A stretch of DNA of 64,000 nt from Caryophanales bacterium (GCA_029240105.1 JARBTR010000002.1:204394-268393), one strand, 5' to 3'. Positions 27,662-36,277 are shown, counted from the stretch's first letter. Numbers and translations are program-made. Notes: a model not told the origin generated them from the letters alone.

Positions 27662-27893
27662 GAAACAATTTATTCAACACAAATAGACCTCTCCTTTTTG
27701 GAAAGCTTAGTAGAAAATTGGCGCCACCGGCTGAAAGCGTCATGTAAGTTAGTAGTAGGTAGAGCAACACTTTTTGTGAAATTGTTATAACTAAATAGTA
27801 AAGTGGATGCACTTTTTGCATCAATGTGGGTGGCACCGCGGGCAGACAAATTCTAAGCTCGTCCCTCTTTTCGAAGAGAGACGGGCTTTTTTG
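27662..27893 (+). ncRNA. T-box leader of asnS (Asn AAC specifier)
   Basis: The T-box core GGGTGGCACCGCGGG is at 27828-27842. The specifier AAC (Asn) at 27766-27768 is followed by ACTT. A complete terminator, GCTCGTC...GACGGGC, is followed by TTTTTT at 27857-27892. Uncharged tRNA-Asn should switch on the downstream gene. The terminator is followed by a further 210 bases of repeated, hairpin-forming sequence before asnS. Confidence 0.92.
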
Positions 27894-27899
27894 CGTTCT

Positions 27900-28060
27900 A
27901 GTCTAAGCTAGAAGGTACGCACAGTTTGTCTGAGCTTTAGCTCAGGAACAAACCACTGCGAAGTTTTGGTCTAAGTTCTTAAGGGAAGAGCAACCAAAAG
28001 GCACGCACCATCCGTACGAAGCGAAGCAAGTAAACGGATGACTGCGAAGTTCTGGCTTAG
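27900..28060 (+). repeat. Two imperfect tandem hairpin units in the asnS leader
   Basis: Unit 1 (about 27900-27968) and unit 2 (about 27968-28058) share GTCTAAG at the start, AGGYACGCAC before the stem, and ACTGCGAAGTTYTGG after it. Between these, unit 1 has stem GTTTGT/ACAAAC around CTGAGCT/AGCTCAG. Unit 2 has CATCCGT/ACGGATG. The stems differ but are each self-complementary. This compensatory change suggests that the structure, not the sequence, is kept. Function unknown. Confidence 0.7.
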
Positions 28061-28105
28061 CTAGCAACGATCTTTCTTCAAACACAATATTAGGAGGATT
28101 TAGAA

Positions 28106-29473
28106 ATGAAAAAAATTGAACTGCAAGACATTTTTTTAAAGAAAGAATTTGGTTTAAACGAGGAAGTTTCACTTCAGGGCTGGATTCGAAATCATCGTAA
28201 ACAAAAGCAAATGGGATTCATTGATTTCTTTGACGGTACAGTTTTTGAAAGTATCCAAGTGGTTTATGATGAGAAAATGACAAATTTTTCCGAAATAAGT
28301 GGATACCGTGTTGGTTCTTCCATTGAAGTTCAAGGTAAATTGATTCAATCAGAATATAATAACAGTCTTGAAATAGTTGCAACTGAGGTTACATTAATTG
28401 GAGATTCACCAGAAAACTTCCCTCTTCAACCGAAAAAACACTCATTGGAATTTTTAAGAGAAATTGCGTACTTAAGACCTCGCTCAAGATTATTCCAAGC
28501 TGTTTTCAGAGTACGAAGTGTAGCTGCAATGGCCGTTCATCAGTACTTTCAAGATAAAAACTATGTGTATGTTCATACACCACTTTTGACAACAAATGAT
28601 GGCGAAGGTGCTGGCGAAGCATTTACGGTTTCAGCACTTGATTTGAGCAAAGAAAAAGCAGATTTTTCCAAAGACTTTTTTGGAAAACAAGCTTCCCTTG
28701 CAGTAACTGGACAGCTTGAAGGTGAAGCATTTGCAATGGCCTTCAAAAACATTTACACTTTTGGCCCAACCTTCCGTGCTGAAAATTCTAATACAAAGAC
28801 TCATTTGGCAGAATTTTGGATGATTGAGCCAGAAATTGCATTCTGTGAACTTCCTGAATTAATGGATCTCCAAGAAGACTTCTTAAAATATGTTGTAAAA
28901 ATGATCACTGAAAAATGTGCAAGTGAATTGAAATTCTTGAGCCAATACAATCAAACTGATTTATTAGATCGTCATTTAAAATTTGTAGACACTCAAATTG
29001 CACGTGTTACACATGAAGATGCAATTACTATCTTAAAAAATGCACCAGTAAAATTTGAATTTACTCCTGAGTACGGAGAAGATTTAGCGAAGGAACATGA
29101 AAAGTATTTAAGTGAACATTTCGGTTCTGCTGTTTTTATATACAACTGGCCAAAAGATATTAAAGCATTTTACATGAAAGTAAACGATGATATGAAAACG
29201 GTGGCTGCTGTTGATTTAATCGTTGTCGGATCAGGTGAACTTATGGGCGGAAGCCAACGTGAAGCCCGTTACGAGCAATTACATGATCGAATGGTACAAA
29301 TGGGTATCCCATCTGAAGATTTGTATTGGTACCTTAACCTTCGTAAGTTTGGTACTGCAGAACATTCTGGTTTCGGTTTAGGATTTGAACGCTTAATTAT
29401 GTTCCTGACAGGCATGGAAAACATTCGTGACGTAATTCCATTCCACAGAACTCCTCAATGCTGCGAATTCTAG
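28106..29473 (+). CDS. asnS: Asparaginyl-tRNA synthetase
   Basis: This class IIb synthetase charges tRNA-Asn. It has 455 residues. The N-terminal OB-fold anticodon domain (about 1-110) includes 'LQGWIRNHRKQKQMGFIDF'. Class II motif 2 'FRAENSNTKTHLAEFWMIE' is present. Motif 3 'GFGLGFERLIMFLTG' lies near the C-terminus. AsnS is told from AspS by the TKTHLAEF segment and by the AAC specifier of its T-box. A ribosome site AGGAGG lies upstream of the ATG. Confidence 0.96.
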   Translation: MKKIELQDIFLKKEFGLNEEVSLQGWIRNHRKQKQMGFIDFFDGTVFESIQVVYDEKMTNFSEISGYRVGSSIEVQGKLIQSEYNNSLEIVATEVTLIGDSPENFPLQPKKHSLEFLREIAYLRPRSRLFQAVFRVRSVAAMAVHQYFQDKNYVYVHTPLLTTNDGEGAGEAFTVSALDLSKEKADFSKDFFGKQASLAVTGQLEGEAFAMAFKNIYTFGPTFRAENSNTKTHLAEFWMIEPEIAFCELPELMDLQEDFLKYVVKMITEKCASELKFLSQYNQTDLLDRHLKFVDTQIARVTHEDAITILKNAPVKFEFTPEYGEDLAKEHEKYLSEHFGSAVFIYNWPKDIKAFYMKVNDDMKTVAAVDLIVVGSGELMGGSQREARYEQLHDRMVQMGIPSEDLYWYLNLRKFGTAEHSGFGLGFERLIMFLTGMENIRDVIPFHRTPQCCEF

Positions 29474-29504
29474 TTAAACAAAATGCTCTATTAATAATTC
29501 TTTT

Positions 29505-29546
29505 AAACACCATTAATGTTTGATGATATCAAACACTAGTGGTGTT
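29505..29546 (+). terminator. asnS terminator
   Basis: AACACCA...TGTTTGAT pairs with ATCAAACA...TGGTGTT, followed by TTTTTTT. Confidence 0.85.
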
Positions 29547-29696
29547 TTTTTACTCTTTTAAAAGTATCGGAATTAGAGTTTATACCAATTTTGAATATTA
29601 AGCTTATTTTATCTAACTATCTCATTTTAATTTTTGTTATAATATATACTTGTAGAATCCTATATTTATATTTTTGTTAAAAGGTTGGTGATTAAA

Positions 29697-31016
29697 TTGG
29701 ATCCAAGAAGTGTGAAACACAAGAATCAAAAGAAACAATCAATAGGAATGAAATCTTCTTTATCATTTCTGCAACTGGTGAATATGATTTCAAAGCTACT
29801 ATTAATTTTGATTGTAGTCTCTTCATCTCTTGTTTTTTTACCTGGTATCACTTATGAATACAACGATCCCTCTACTAAAAAAACAATTTTGTTTAAAAAT
29901 ATGAACATTGATAATACGAATGTACTAGTTTTAAACGATGATATACCAGTTGAAAAGGGAAAAACGGTTTTAATGAAAAAAGTCATCATCCCTCCAACTG
30001 TAGTGGTAGAAGTTCCAAAGAAAGAGATAAAAAAGACGAAAGTTGAGTTGCCTAAGGTAAAGTATACCCCACCAGTTGTAGAGCCTGTTAAAGTTGTTTC
30101 GCCACCTAAGGAGGAAACTGCTCCTATTGAGAAACCTTATACTCCTCCGGTTAAGGAAGAAACGACACCTGGAGCTATATATTATCGAGATTTAGATGTG
30201 AGATACCCTTCTCAAGTTACTGCTGCAGAGATTGATAACTTTATACAAACCCAAGTAACAAAGTATAAACCAGGTCAAACAAGTCTTCTGATTGGTAGAG
30301 GCCAACAATTAATCGATACTGCTACTAAAGCTGGGATAAACCAATTAATTTTTGCTGCTATGACCATACATGAAAGTGGTTATGCTACCAGTCCTTTATC
30401 CCATACAAAATTTAATATTTTTTCTGTCGCAGCTTTTACAGGACAAAATGCTTGGGATTCAGCATATCGTTACTCATCGATTGATCAAGCAATCAATTAC
30501 CAAGCACATTTTTTAAAAAGTGGTTATTTAAATGCAGCAAGTTGGAAATTTAAAGGTTACACATTAGGATACAAAAATAGATACCCAAATGGAGATAAAT
30601 TAATTGATCCTGCAACAAATAAAGAACAAGTTACACGTGACCCAAATTACAGTACTGGAATGAATTTTTACTATGCGGGTGATGGAGACTGGGGTATAGG
30701 AATTGCAGGTATTGCTGAGGCCATACATCCATATAAAGCAGAAGAATATTCAGGTGCTAGTATGATGACTGGTTCCACCTCTCCAGTCATACTTAATGAC
30801 TTTTACGATGACTGGAGCAATCTGAATATTTTAGGGCAAGTGAAAAATGTCAATGGCATAAATCTTTATCCAACAAACTCTGATAGTGCCACTGCTGTTG
30901 GAGCATTAGCAGAGAAAGCAAACTTTAAAGTTTTAGGTAAAACAAATAATCATTATTTAAAGATTGAATATTTAGGTAATACCTACTATATCAGATGGTT
31001 CAGATATACCTTCTGA
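29697..31016 (+). CDS. Membrane-anchored N-acetylglucosaminidase (GH73-type)
   Basis: This is a predicted cell-wall hydrolase. I choose the TTG at 29697 because GGTTGGTG stands seven bases upstream. The frame is open to 29685. It has 439 residues. A basic N-terminus is followed by one membrane span at about 30-52, then a Pro/Lys/Glu-rich spacer of about 90 residues that could reach through the wall. The glucosaminidase domain (about 170-350) has 'IFAAMTIHESGYATSPLS', with the likely catalytic Glu, and 'KFNIFSVAAF'. The final 60 residues resemble an SH3-like tail. It is a single-gene unit flanked by terminators. Confidence 0.83.
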   Translation: MDPRSVKHKNQKKQSIGMKSSLSFLQLVNMISKLLLILIVVSSSLVFLPGITYEYNDPSTKKTILFKNMNIDNTNVLVLNDDIPVEKGKTVLMKKVIIPPTVVVEVPKKEIKKTKVELPKVKYTPPVVEPVKVVSPPKEETAPIEKPYTPPVKEETTPGAIYYRDLDVRYPSQVTAAEIDNFIQTQVTKYKPGQTSLLIGRGQQLIDTATKAGINQLIFAAMTIHESGYATSPLSHTKFNIFSVAAFTGQNAWDSAYRYSSIDQAINYQAHFLKSGYLNAASWKFKGYTLGYKNRYPNGDKLIDPATNKEQVTRDPNYSTGMNFYYAGDGDWGIGIAGIAEAIHPYKAEEYSGASMMTGSTSPVILNDFYDDWSNLNILGQVKNVNGINLYPTNSDSATAVGALAEKANFKVLGKTNNHYLKIEYLGNTYYIRWFRYTF

Positions 31017-31046
31017 TTATGTAACAGTCTATAGATAATAAAACGA

Positions 31047-31076
31047 CCCCTGAAAAATTTTTTCAGGGGTTTTTTT
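31047..31076 (+). terminator. Terminator of the glucosaminidase gene
   Basis: CCCCTGAAAAA and TTTTTTCAGGGG are followed by TTTTTTT. Confidence 0.9.
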
Positions 31077-31110
31077 ACCTTTACTTTTTTGTAAAAATAT
31101 TAATTAAAAT

Positions 31111-31344
31111 TTAATCATCTAAACTTTTGTTTTTCTTTTGAAATTCAATTTCATCTGCAATTTCAGCTCTGAACCCTTTAATACTGTCCATTCTTCGTAG
31201 ATTCTTATCGTGAATTCTACGTCTTTCTTCAGCATTAGATTCACTTAATGCTTCCTTCGATTCAGAAACGTTCTCTAAAGTATGCTCAATCATCCCTTGA
31301 AGCTTTTCTACATTATCGCTTCTATCATCTGGCTTAGCCATCAT
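31111..31344 (-). CDS. tlp: Small acid-soluble spore protein Tlp
   Basis: This is a minor spore-core protein made in the forespore. It has 77 residues, highly charged and helical, with no Cys. The N-terminal 'PDDRSDNVEKLQGMI' and the following 'ENVSESKEALSES' match the Tlp family. A ribosome site GTGAGGG precedes the first of two consecutive Met codons. It is next to yneP, as in B. subtilis. Confidence 0.88.
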   Translation of the reverse strand: MMAKPDDRSDNVEKLQGMIEHTLENVSESKEALSESNAEERRRIHDKNLRRMDSIKGFRAEIADEIEFQKKNKSLDD

Positions 31345-31397
31345 AATAAAACCCTCACTTTCAAAAAGTACTTTTATTATTTGGCTTTTATAAAAAA

Positions 31398-31820
31398 TTA
31401 TACAATGATCTTATTCTTTTCATAAACTTCATGCCAGTGAGGAAATACTTTTCGTAAGGAAATGGGTCTAAAATTCTCCTTTTTCACTACAATCACTTCA
31501 ACTTTAGCTGTACATAGTAATTCATTGTTTTGATTGAACATTTCCACACCATAATGAGTTCTTAAACCGTCGTAGTAAGCGATTTTTGTAACAACCGTGA
31601 CTTCATCCCCATATCTCGCTCCCCGTTTATAAGATACTTGTATATCTGTTACTGGTGAAACGTATCCCTCATCTTCCATCTCCTTGTAAGAAAAACCAAG
31701 ATTTTTAACTAATTCAGTACGCCCTATCTCCATCCATACTAGATAGTTTGCATGATAGACGACACCCATCATATCTGTTTCTGCATATCGAACCTGTATT
31801 TTTGTTTCACTTTTGAACAT
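31398..31820 (-). CDS. yneP: Hotdog-fold acyl-CoA thioesterase (YneP-like)
   Basis: This is a predicted 4-hydroxybenzoyl-CoA thioesterase family enzyme that hydrolyses acyl-CoA thioesters. It has 140 residues, the usual length. The active-site block 'RYAETDMMGVVYHANYL' includes the conserved Asp. The place between tlp and the spore genes matches yneP of B. subtilis. Substrate unknown. Confidence 0.88.
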   Translation of the reverse strand: MFKSETKIQVRYAETDMMGVVYHANYLVWMEIGRTELVKNLGFSYKEMEDEGYVSPVTDIQVSYKRGARYGDEVTVVTKIAYYDGLRTHYGVEMFNQNNELLCTAKVEVIVVKKENFRPISLRKVFPHWHEVYEKNKIIV

Positions 31821-31903
31821 TTCACCACTCCCCCAACAATCTATTCATTATTCTTAACTAAAAAAACATAAAAACATCATATCACTAGTGGAGCATTTAT
31901 GTA

Positions 31904-31936
31904 AAAAGAAACTCTATCAATTGAAAGAGTTTCTTT
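31904..31936 (-). terminator. Terminator after sspN
   Basis: AAAGAAACTCT and AGAGTTTCTTT pair, with a T tract on the minus strand. Confidence 0.8.
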
Positions 31937-31943
31937 TACGAAA

Positions 31944-32075
31944 TTATGGTTTAACGACAGGTTTATGACCTGATTTGTCTTGCATCTGCTTGCCTTTGTT
32001 TCCACCAGCTTCTCTTGGCTTCATGCCAATATGTTCAGGTACAAAATGTTTAGAGTCTTTTTTAGGATTACTCAT
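31944..32075 (-). CDS. sspN: Small acid-soluble spore protein N
   Basis: It has 43 residues, with a perfect ribosome site GGAGGAG upstream of the ATG at 32075. '[12 protein letters not shown]' followed by '[11 protein letters not shown]' and a basic tail is the SspN pattern. It is expected in the forespore core under sigma-G, but no clear sigma-G site was picked out upstream. It lies between a thioredoxin-like gene and its own terminator. Confidence 0.88.
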   Translation of the reverse strand: MSNPKKDSKHFVPEHIGMKPREAGGNKGKQMQDKSGHKPVVKP

Positions 32076-32162
32076 CTTTAGCTCCTCCGAATAAAATATC
32101 CATATCAAAAATAATATGGTTTAAATTATAGGATGCGCTAAGGCTGGAATTTTTATAAACAA

Positions 32163-32699
32163 CTACATAATGTCAAATAACGTCTTCATATCGTCATATT
32201 TCATGGCACCGACCTGTTTGTATTTAACAATACCATCTGCATTAATAAAGTAAGTTTCTGGAATTTTAAAAGTTCCATACGCTTTAGAAACACTCTTATC
32301 TTCATCAAGGAGAACTGGAAAAGTTGTTTTATATTCATTAATAAAACCCTGTATGTCCTGAGTAGTATCAATATTGACCGATAAAATTATTACATCAGGA
32401 TTTTCCTTGTAAAATCGTTCAATTTCAGGCATTTCTTCCTGGCATGGTGGGCACCAAGTTGCCCAAAAGTTTACCATTACTTTTTTTCCTCTATAGTCTG
32501 AAAGTTTAACCGTATCGCCTTGTATGTTTTTTAAAGAAAAATCTGGTGCTTCCTTTCCGATTGGATTACTAGTAAAAGTCTCTTCTTTTTTTGATATTTC
32601 AACTTTAGGTTCTTTTCTTGAATCTATAATAGAAAAAATAACAGCAATTACAAGTAAAATAAAAATGGAAACAGAAAGTATTTTTTTTAGTGTATTCAT
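32163..32699 (-). CDS. Membrane-anchored thiol-disulfide oxidoreductase (ResA/YneN-like)
   Basis: It has 178 residues with one N-terminal membrane anchor (about 7-24) and an extracytoplasmic thioredoxin fold. The active site is WCPPC, the TlpA/ResA type used to reduce apocytochromes or coat/cortex proteins. The 'GKEAPDFSLKNIQGD' block and the cis-Pro loop 'FKIPETYFI' complete the AhpC-TSA/redoxin signature. By position it corresponds to YneN of B. subtilis. ResA or StoA roles cannot be excluded. Confidence 0.88.
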   Translation of the reverse strand: MNTLKKILSVSIFILLVIAVIFSIIDSRKEPKVEISKKEETFTSNPIGKEAPDFSLKNIQGDTVKLSDYRGKKVMVNFWATWCPPCQEEMPEIERFYKENPDVIILSVNIDTTQDIQGFINEYKTTFPVLLDEDKSVSKAYGTFKIPETYFINADGIVKYKQVGAMKYDDMKTLFDIM

Positions 32700-32885
32700 A
32701 TTTGTTCTCCAAACTTTTTTTCTATTCTACCCGATTTATCAAAAAAGAAAAAGATTCGGTTTCACTTTAAGTATTTTCATTAATAATTTTAATATTAAAT
32801 ACTTAAATATGAATATTTATTATTTAAAATAGTGGAATTTTATAATTGATTATATTTTACTGAAATAAACGAAATTTTCACAAAT

Positions 32886-32915
32886 AGTATCAGTTCTATC
32901 TTCATGAACATACTA
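32886..32915 (+). promoter_or_regulatory. Candidate sigma-G promoter of sspO
   Basis: GTATC (32886-32890), 18 bases and CATACTA (32909-32915) resemble the forespore sigma-G consensus, about 55 bases before the gene. Confidence 0.4.
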
Positions 32916-32967
32916 ACTTTGAAAAGATAGATCTTGTTTATCTTTAATAAATTCATGAGGTGTAAAC

Positions 32968-33117
32968 ATGGGTAAAGCAAGAAAAAATCACGTTATTGAT
33001 ACTTTTTCAAGTAATGAGACATATGAAAATCGTGATTCAAATCAGCAAAGTAGTCAAATACAAAAATCTAGTGAGTCAGTAAAACAATTTAATAAAACAA
33101 AGAAAAAAAATCAGTAG
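32968..33117 (+). CDS. sspO: Small acid-soluble spore protein O
   Basis: It has 49 residues from an ATG with GAGGTG upstream. The N-terminal 'GKARKNHVI' and the Lys/Asn-rich end 'NKTKKKNQ' match SspO, a minor spore protein of B. subtilis next to sspP. The middle is poorly conserved. Expected to be forespore-specific. A terminator hairpin begins inside its last codons. Confidence 0.82.
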   Translation: MGKARKNHVIDTFSSNETYENRDSNQQSSQIQKSSESVKQFNKTKKKNQ

Positions 33118-33146
33118 GTTTCATCCTACTGATTTTTTGCTTTTTT
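33107..33146 (+). terminator. sspO terminator
   Basis: AAAATCAGTAGG and CCTACTGATTTT pair, followed by TTGCTTTTTT. The 5' arm overlaps the sspO stop codon. Confidence 0.85.
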
Positions 33147-33378
33147 ATAATTGAGTTTGGAATTCTTTTAACCGGTCATGTTGTGTATCGGAGCAAACTT
33201 CTAGTGCCTTTTGAATCTGCTGTATGGCCTCACTTACCTCATTTTTCAAATGTGAAAATTCTTTTCCAAATGACGCATCATTTATAACAGATTTTACTAC
33301 CTCATATTGATCTACAGCCTCTTTCACACCAGATTCAGCAGCCCAAAACGCTTCTTCTTTATTTTTATGATTAGACAT
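33145..33378 (-). CDS. Small helical protein of unknown function
   Basis: It has 77 residues from ATG 33378, with GGAGGAG nine bases upstream. An in-frame upstream extension to 33408 has no ribosome site. The product is acidic-neutral, helical throughout, and has one Cys. It looks like a short four-helix or coiled-coil protein (patterns '[16 protein letters not shown]' and '[14 protein letters not shown]'). I do not recognise a family. It lies between sspO and sspP on the other strand, so a sporulation link is possible but unproven. Confidence 0.65.
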   Translation of the reverse strand: MSNHKNKEEAFWAAESGVKEAVDQYEVVKSVINDASFGKEFSHLKNEVSEAIQQIQKALEVCSDTQHDRLKEFQTQL

Positions 33379-33461
33379 TTCAATTAACTCCTCCATCTTT
33401 AGGTTCACTTGTATTATTCAACTGTAAAGCGCAAATAATACATTATACAGGAGGGATTAAA

Positions 33462-33584
33462 ATGACAGGAAAACCAATGAAAAATGATAACAATAATGGA
33501 CAACCAGCGCCTATGACTGGTTCTAAGAAAGTAAAACAAGCCAATCATTCACGTCAAAAGAAACACAGCCATCATGATATGTAA
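33462..33584 (+). CDS. sspP: Small acid-soluble spore protein P
   Basis: It has 40 residues, and the ribosome site AGGAGGG lies upstream of ATG 33462. '[19 protein letters not shown]' and the end 'SHHDM' match SspP, whose usual C-terminus is SHDM. It is a minor spore-core protein, clustered with sspO as in B. subtilis but here separated from it by a small opposite-strand gene. Confidence 0.88.
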   Translation: MTGKPMKNDNNNGQPAPMTGSKKVKQANHSRQKKHSHHDM

Positions 33585-33588
33585 CTAA

Positions 33589-33621
33589 AAAAAGATGAGA
33601 AAATTAATTTCTCATCTTTTT
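33589..33621. terminator. Bidirectional terminator after sspP
   Basis: AAAAAGATGAGAAA and TTTCTCATCTTTTT form a 14-bp perfect stem between two converging genes. Confidence 0.88.
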
Positions 33622-33623
33622 GT

Positions 33624-34217
33624 TTAGCTAAAAAATTTAAAACGATCCTCAATTGGAGCGAAATGCTTTTCATCAGGTTGTGCAGTAATTGCTCCAAATG
33701 GCATTTGTCCAATAAGTTTCCATTCATCTGGAATATTCCATTCCCTTTTTACTTCTAAGTCAATAATAGGATTGTAGTGCTGTAAGGAAGCACCTAACCC
33801 CTCATTTTCCAGTGCTGTCCAAGTAACAAATTGCATCATTCCATTGGATTGTTGTGCCCATATAGGAAAATTTTCTTTATATAATGCAAACTTTTCTTGT
33901 AGATCTTTTATTACAGATAGATCCTCAAAAAATAAAACAGTTCCATATCCTGCGGCGAATGCGTCTATCTTACCTTCCGTTTGTGAGTACGCATCAGTAG
34001 TTAACATGGCTTTCAATGTATTTTTAACAATTCCCCAAAGTTTTAAATGATGCTCACCAAATAAGAGAACGGCTCTGCTACTTTGAGAGTTAAAAGCTGA
34101 AGGTGAATATTTAACAGCATCTGAAACCAACTGTTTAATTTTTTCTTCTGAAATAGTAACTTGATTATTAATACCATAAATCGATCTTCTTTTTTTTACT
34201 GCCTCTAAAAATTCCAT
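33624..34217 (-). CDS. Nitroreductase-family oxidoreductase
   Basis: This is a predicted FMN-dependent NAD(P)H oxidoreductase of the small fungal-type (Frm2/Hbn1-like) branch. It has 197 residues. The FMN-binding N-terminal motif 'RRSIYGI' and 'SPSAFNSQSSRAVLLFG' are characteristic, as is the C-terminal 'GASLQHYNP' block. Likely substrates are quinones, nitro compounds or lipid signals, which the sequence does not settle. It stands alone, with a terminator shared with sspP. Confidence 0.85.
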   Translation of the reverse strand: MEFLEAVKKRRSIYGINNQVTISEEKIKQLVSDAVKYSPSAFNSQSSRAVLLFGEHHLKLWGIVKNTLKAMLTTDAYSQTEGKIDAFAAGYGTVLFFEDLSVIKDLQEKFALYKENFPIWAQQSNGMMQFVTWTALENEGLGASLQHYNPIIDLEVKREWNIPDEWKLIGQMPFGAITAQPDEKHFAPIEDRFKFFS

Positions 34218-34424
34218 TGAAATAGCTCCTTTTTTGGTATTTATATTTGGTTTGTATTATTGGGCTCATTTTTTAAATAAATATTCTAAACTTGCCTACT
34301 TTTAAGTATTCTTTTCTCTATTTGATTTTTAATACAAATTCAATTGTTTTTTTAATTTTACTCTGGTTTTTGGACATCATGATTTAACAAATTAAGATTT
34401 TTCAACAAAACACTGTATATGGTT

Positions 34425-34430
34425 TATAAT
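34425..34430 (+). promoter_or_regulatory. Candidate -10 box of the selD promoter
   Basis: TATAAT is at 34425-34430, with a weak -35 (TTCAAC, 34401-34406) 18 bases upstream. No other feature was seen in the 253-bp gap before selD. Confidence 0.35.
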
Positions 34431-34470
34431 ACTTCTTAGGTTTATTATTTTATTTTGGAGGTGGTCCACT

Positions 34471-35514
34471 TTGTCAATTGAAGAAAAAGTTCGCTTAACT
34501 TCATTTTCAACAAAAGCAGGTTGAGGCTGCAAACTTGGTCCTGAGGACCTAGCGCAAGTTTTGCGTCAGTTACCTGAAAATGTACCTAATGAAAATCTGC
34601 TAGTCGGAAATGAAACTTCTGATGATGCTGGTGTTTACAAATTAACAGATCATTTAGCAATTATCCAAACGTTGGACTTTTTTACCCCTATTGTCGATGA
34701 CCCTTATATGTTTGGGCAAATTGCTGCAGCAAATGCTTTAAGTGACGTTTATGCTATGGGTGGAAAACCTATCACTGCTATGAATATTGTGGGCTTCCCC
34801 ATTAAAAAGTTAGGAAGCGAAATTCTTGTTGAAATTTTAAAAGGTGCGGCAGATAAAGTAAAAGAAGCAGGAGCTATTACAGTAGGTGGCCATTCAATTG
34901 AGGATCAAGAGCCTAAGTTTGGACTTTCTGTAACTGGTACCGTGCATCCTGATAGGATTTGGAAAAATGTTGGTTCTGAAGTGGGTGATGTACTCGTTTT
35001 AACAAAACCTATTGGGGTTGGTATTATATCAACAGGTATTAAACGCGGATTAGTTTCTGAGGAACTAGAAAAGCTTGTTGAGGTTACAATGGCAACATTA
35101 AATCGTGAAGCGGCAGAAGCAGCCCATGATTTATCTCCATCAGCTGTTACTGATATTACTGGATTCGGTTTACTTGGACATGCCTATGAAATGGCTTATG
35201 GTAGTAAAGTGAGTATGAGAATTCATTCTAATAAAGTACCACTACTCCCTGACACAATGCGTTTGGCCGAATTAGGTTCAATACCTGGCGGATCAAAATC
35301 CAATTATAATTGGCTAAAGGACGGATTACAATTTTCCGATGAAATAAGCGAAAACGAAAAATTTGTTTTATGCGATGCTATTACTTCAGGTGGTTTGCTT
35401 TTATCTATGAAACCAAATGAAGCAACTGAATACTGCAAGCGAATCCCTACTGCTACCGTTATTGGAGAAGTAGTACCAAAGGAATGCGCAACAATTATCA
35501 TAGATAAGATTTAA
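34471..35514 (+). CDS. selD: Selenide, water dikinase containing selenocysteine (UGA at codon 18)
   Basis: The enzyme makes selenophosphate from selenide and ATP, the selenium donor for selenocysteine and selenouridine. The full frame begins at TTG 34471 (GGAGGTGG upstream) and reads through TGA at 34522-34524. This gives 347 residues with Sec18 in 'STKAG-U-GCKLGP', exactly where other SelD proteins have the catalytic Cys or Sec before GC(K). The rest is standard: 'LLVGNETSDDAGVYKL' with its metal-binding Asp, 'GGHSI', 'TDITGFGLLGH' and 'DAITSGGLLL'. Automatic callers would start at 34561 and lose the active site. selA, selB and tRNA-Sec are not in the window. A frameshift or nonsense origin is unlikely given intact flanks and the hairpin after UGA. 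Confidence 0.92.
34529..34564 (+). promoter_or_regulatory. Putative bacterial SECIS hairpin in selD
   Basis: It begins five bases after the UGA. Outer stem GCAAACTTG/CAAGTTTTGC has one bulged U. The inner hairpin GGTCC-TGA-GGACC (34537-34549) puts the apical loop about 18 bases after UGA. This is the position and size expected of a SelB-binding SECIS element inside the coding region. Confidence 0.75.
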
Positions 35515-35533
35515 AATTGTGGGGAGAAAAAAT

Positions 35534-36151
35534 ATGAAGAAGTATAGGTTACCACTCAAAAAAATTGTAAAACCCAAAACTTTTTTTACTATGCTCTCTC
35601 TTCTTTTATTTATTTTAATTTATTTTATCTATCTAAATATTCGGATATATCAATACTCTCATCAAAAAGTTCCAAAAGACTTGGATTATGTTATCGTACT
35701 AGGTGCAAAAGTGAAACCCTTAGGCCCTTCACTTTCGTTACAAAACAGAATTGATGCGGCCGTTAAATATCTAAAGAAAAACCCACAGACAGTCGTTGTT
35801 GCAACTGGTGGACAGGGTGATGATGAGCACATAGCAGAAGCCTTTGCTATTAAAGAGGATTTAATTAAACAAGGGATAAACGAATCGAGGATCGTTGTAG
35901 AAGACAAATCAACTTCCACCATGGAGAACTTTACGTTTTCTATGAAAAAAGTTAATTTATCTAACAAAAAAATAGCCATCGTTACGAATGACTTTCATAT
36001 TTTCAGATCTGTTAAAATGGCGCAGAAACTGGGTCTTGAATGTGTAGGTATCTCTTCTCCTACACCTAAAATTGCAATTTTAAAATCTTATCTCAGAGAA
36101 TATTTTGCAATCACGACCTATTATCTGCGTGGTGATATTTCAATTTTTTAA
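35534..36151 (+). CDS. YdcF-like (DUF218) membrane protein
   Basis: It has 205 residues from ATG 35534 with GGGGAG upstream. The frame opens earlier at a GTG without a ribosome site. One membrane anchor lies at about 18-38, then a DUF218 domain with 'DYVIVLGAKVKPLGPSLS', 'ATGGQGDDEHIAEAFAI', 'STSTMENFTFS' and 'TNDFHIFRS'. Family members are thought to act in envelope or peptidoglycan-precursor transactions and bind nucleotide-like ligands. It begins 19 bases after selD ends and may share its transcript, with no clear functional link. Confidence 0.85.
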   Translation: MKKYRLPLKKIVKPKTFFTMLSLLLFILIYFIYLNIRIYQYSHQKVPKDLDYVIVLGAKVKPLGPSLSLQNRIDAAVKYLKKNPQTVVVATGGQGDDEHIAEAFAIKEDLIKQGINESRIVVEDKSTSTMENFTFSMKKVNLSNKKIAIVTNDFHIFRSVKMAQKLGLECVGISSPTPKIAILKSYLREYFAITTYYLRGDISIF

Positions 36152-36173
36152 AATTTAAGTTAATCGAGTAAAA

Positions 36174-36222
36174 ATCCAGCTGAAATAAACTTTAACGGGT
36201 TCTCTTCAGGGGGAGTTTTGTT
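36174..36222 (-). repeat. Dispersed repeat copy A (inverted relative to copy B at 39.9 kb)
   Basis: On the minus strand it reads ACTCCCCCTGAAGAGAACCC, then GTTAAAGTTTATTT, then CAGCTGGAT. Copy B on the plus strand matches at AAGAGAACCCGTTAAA and CAGCTGGAT, with a diverged 8-base centre. The two copies flank the aldo/keto reductase and the transposase unit. Confidence 0.75.
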
Positions 36223-36277
36223 AAAAAAACATGAACTTTCGCATCAATATTAGCATCCTCTTTAACATCAAAAAAAC

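Noticed and set aside
34522..34524. TGA as a nonsense mutation making selD a pseudogene
   Set aside because: The codon sits at the known Cys/Sec position, the frame on both sides is intact and conserved, and a SECIS-like hairpin follows.
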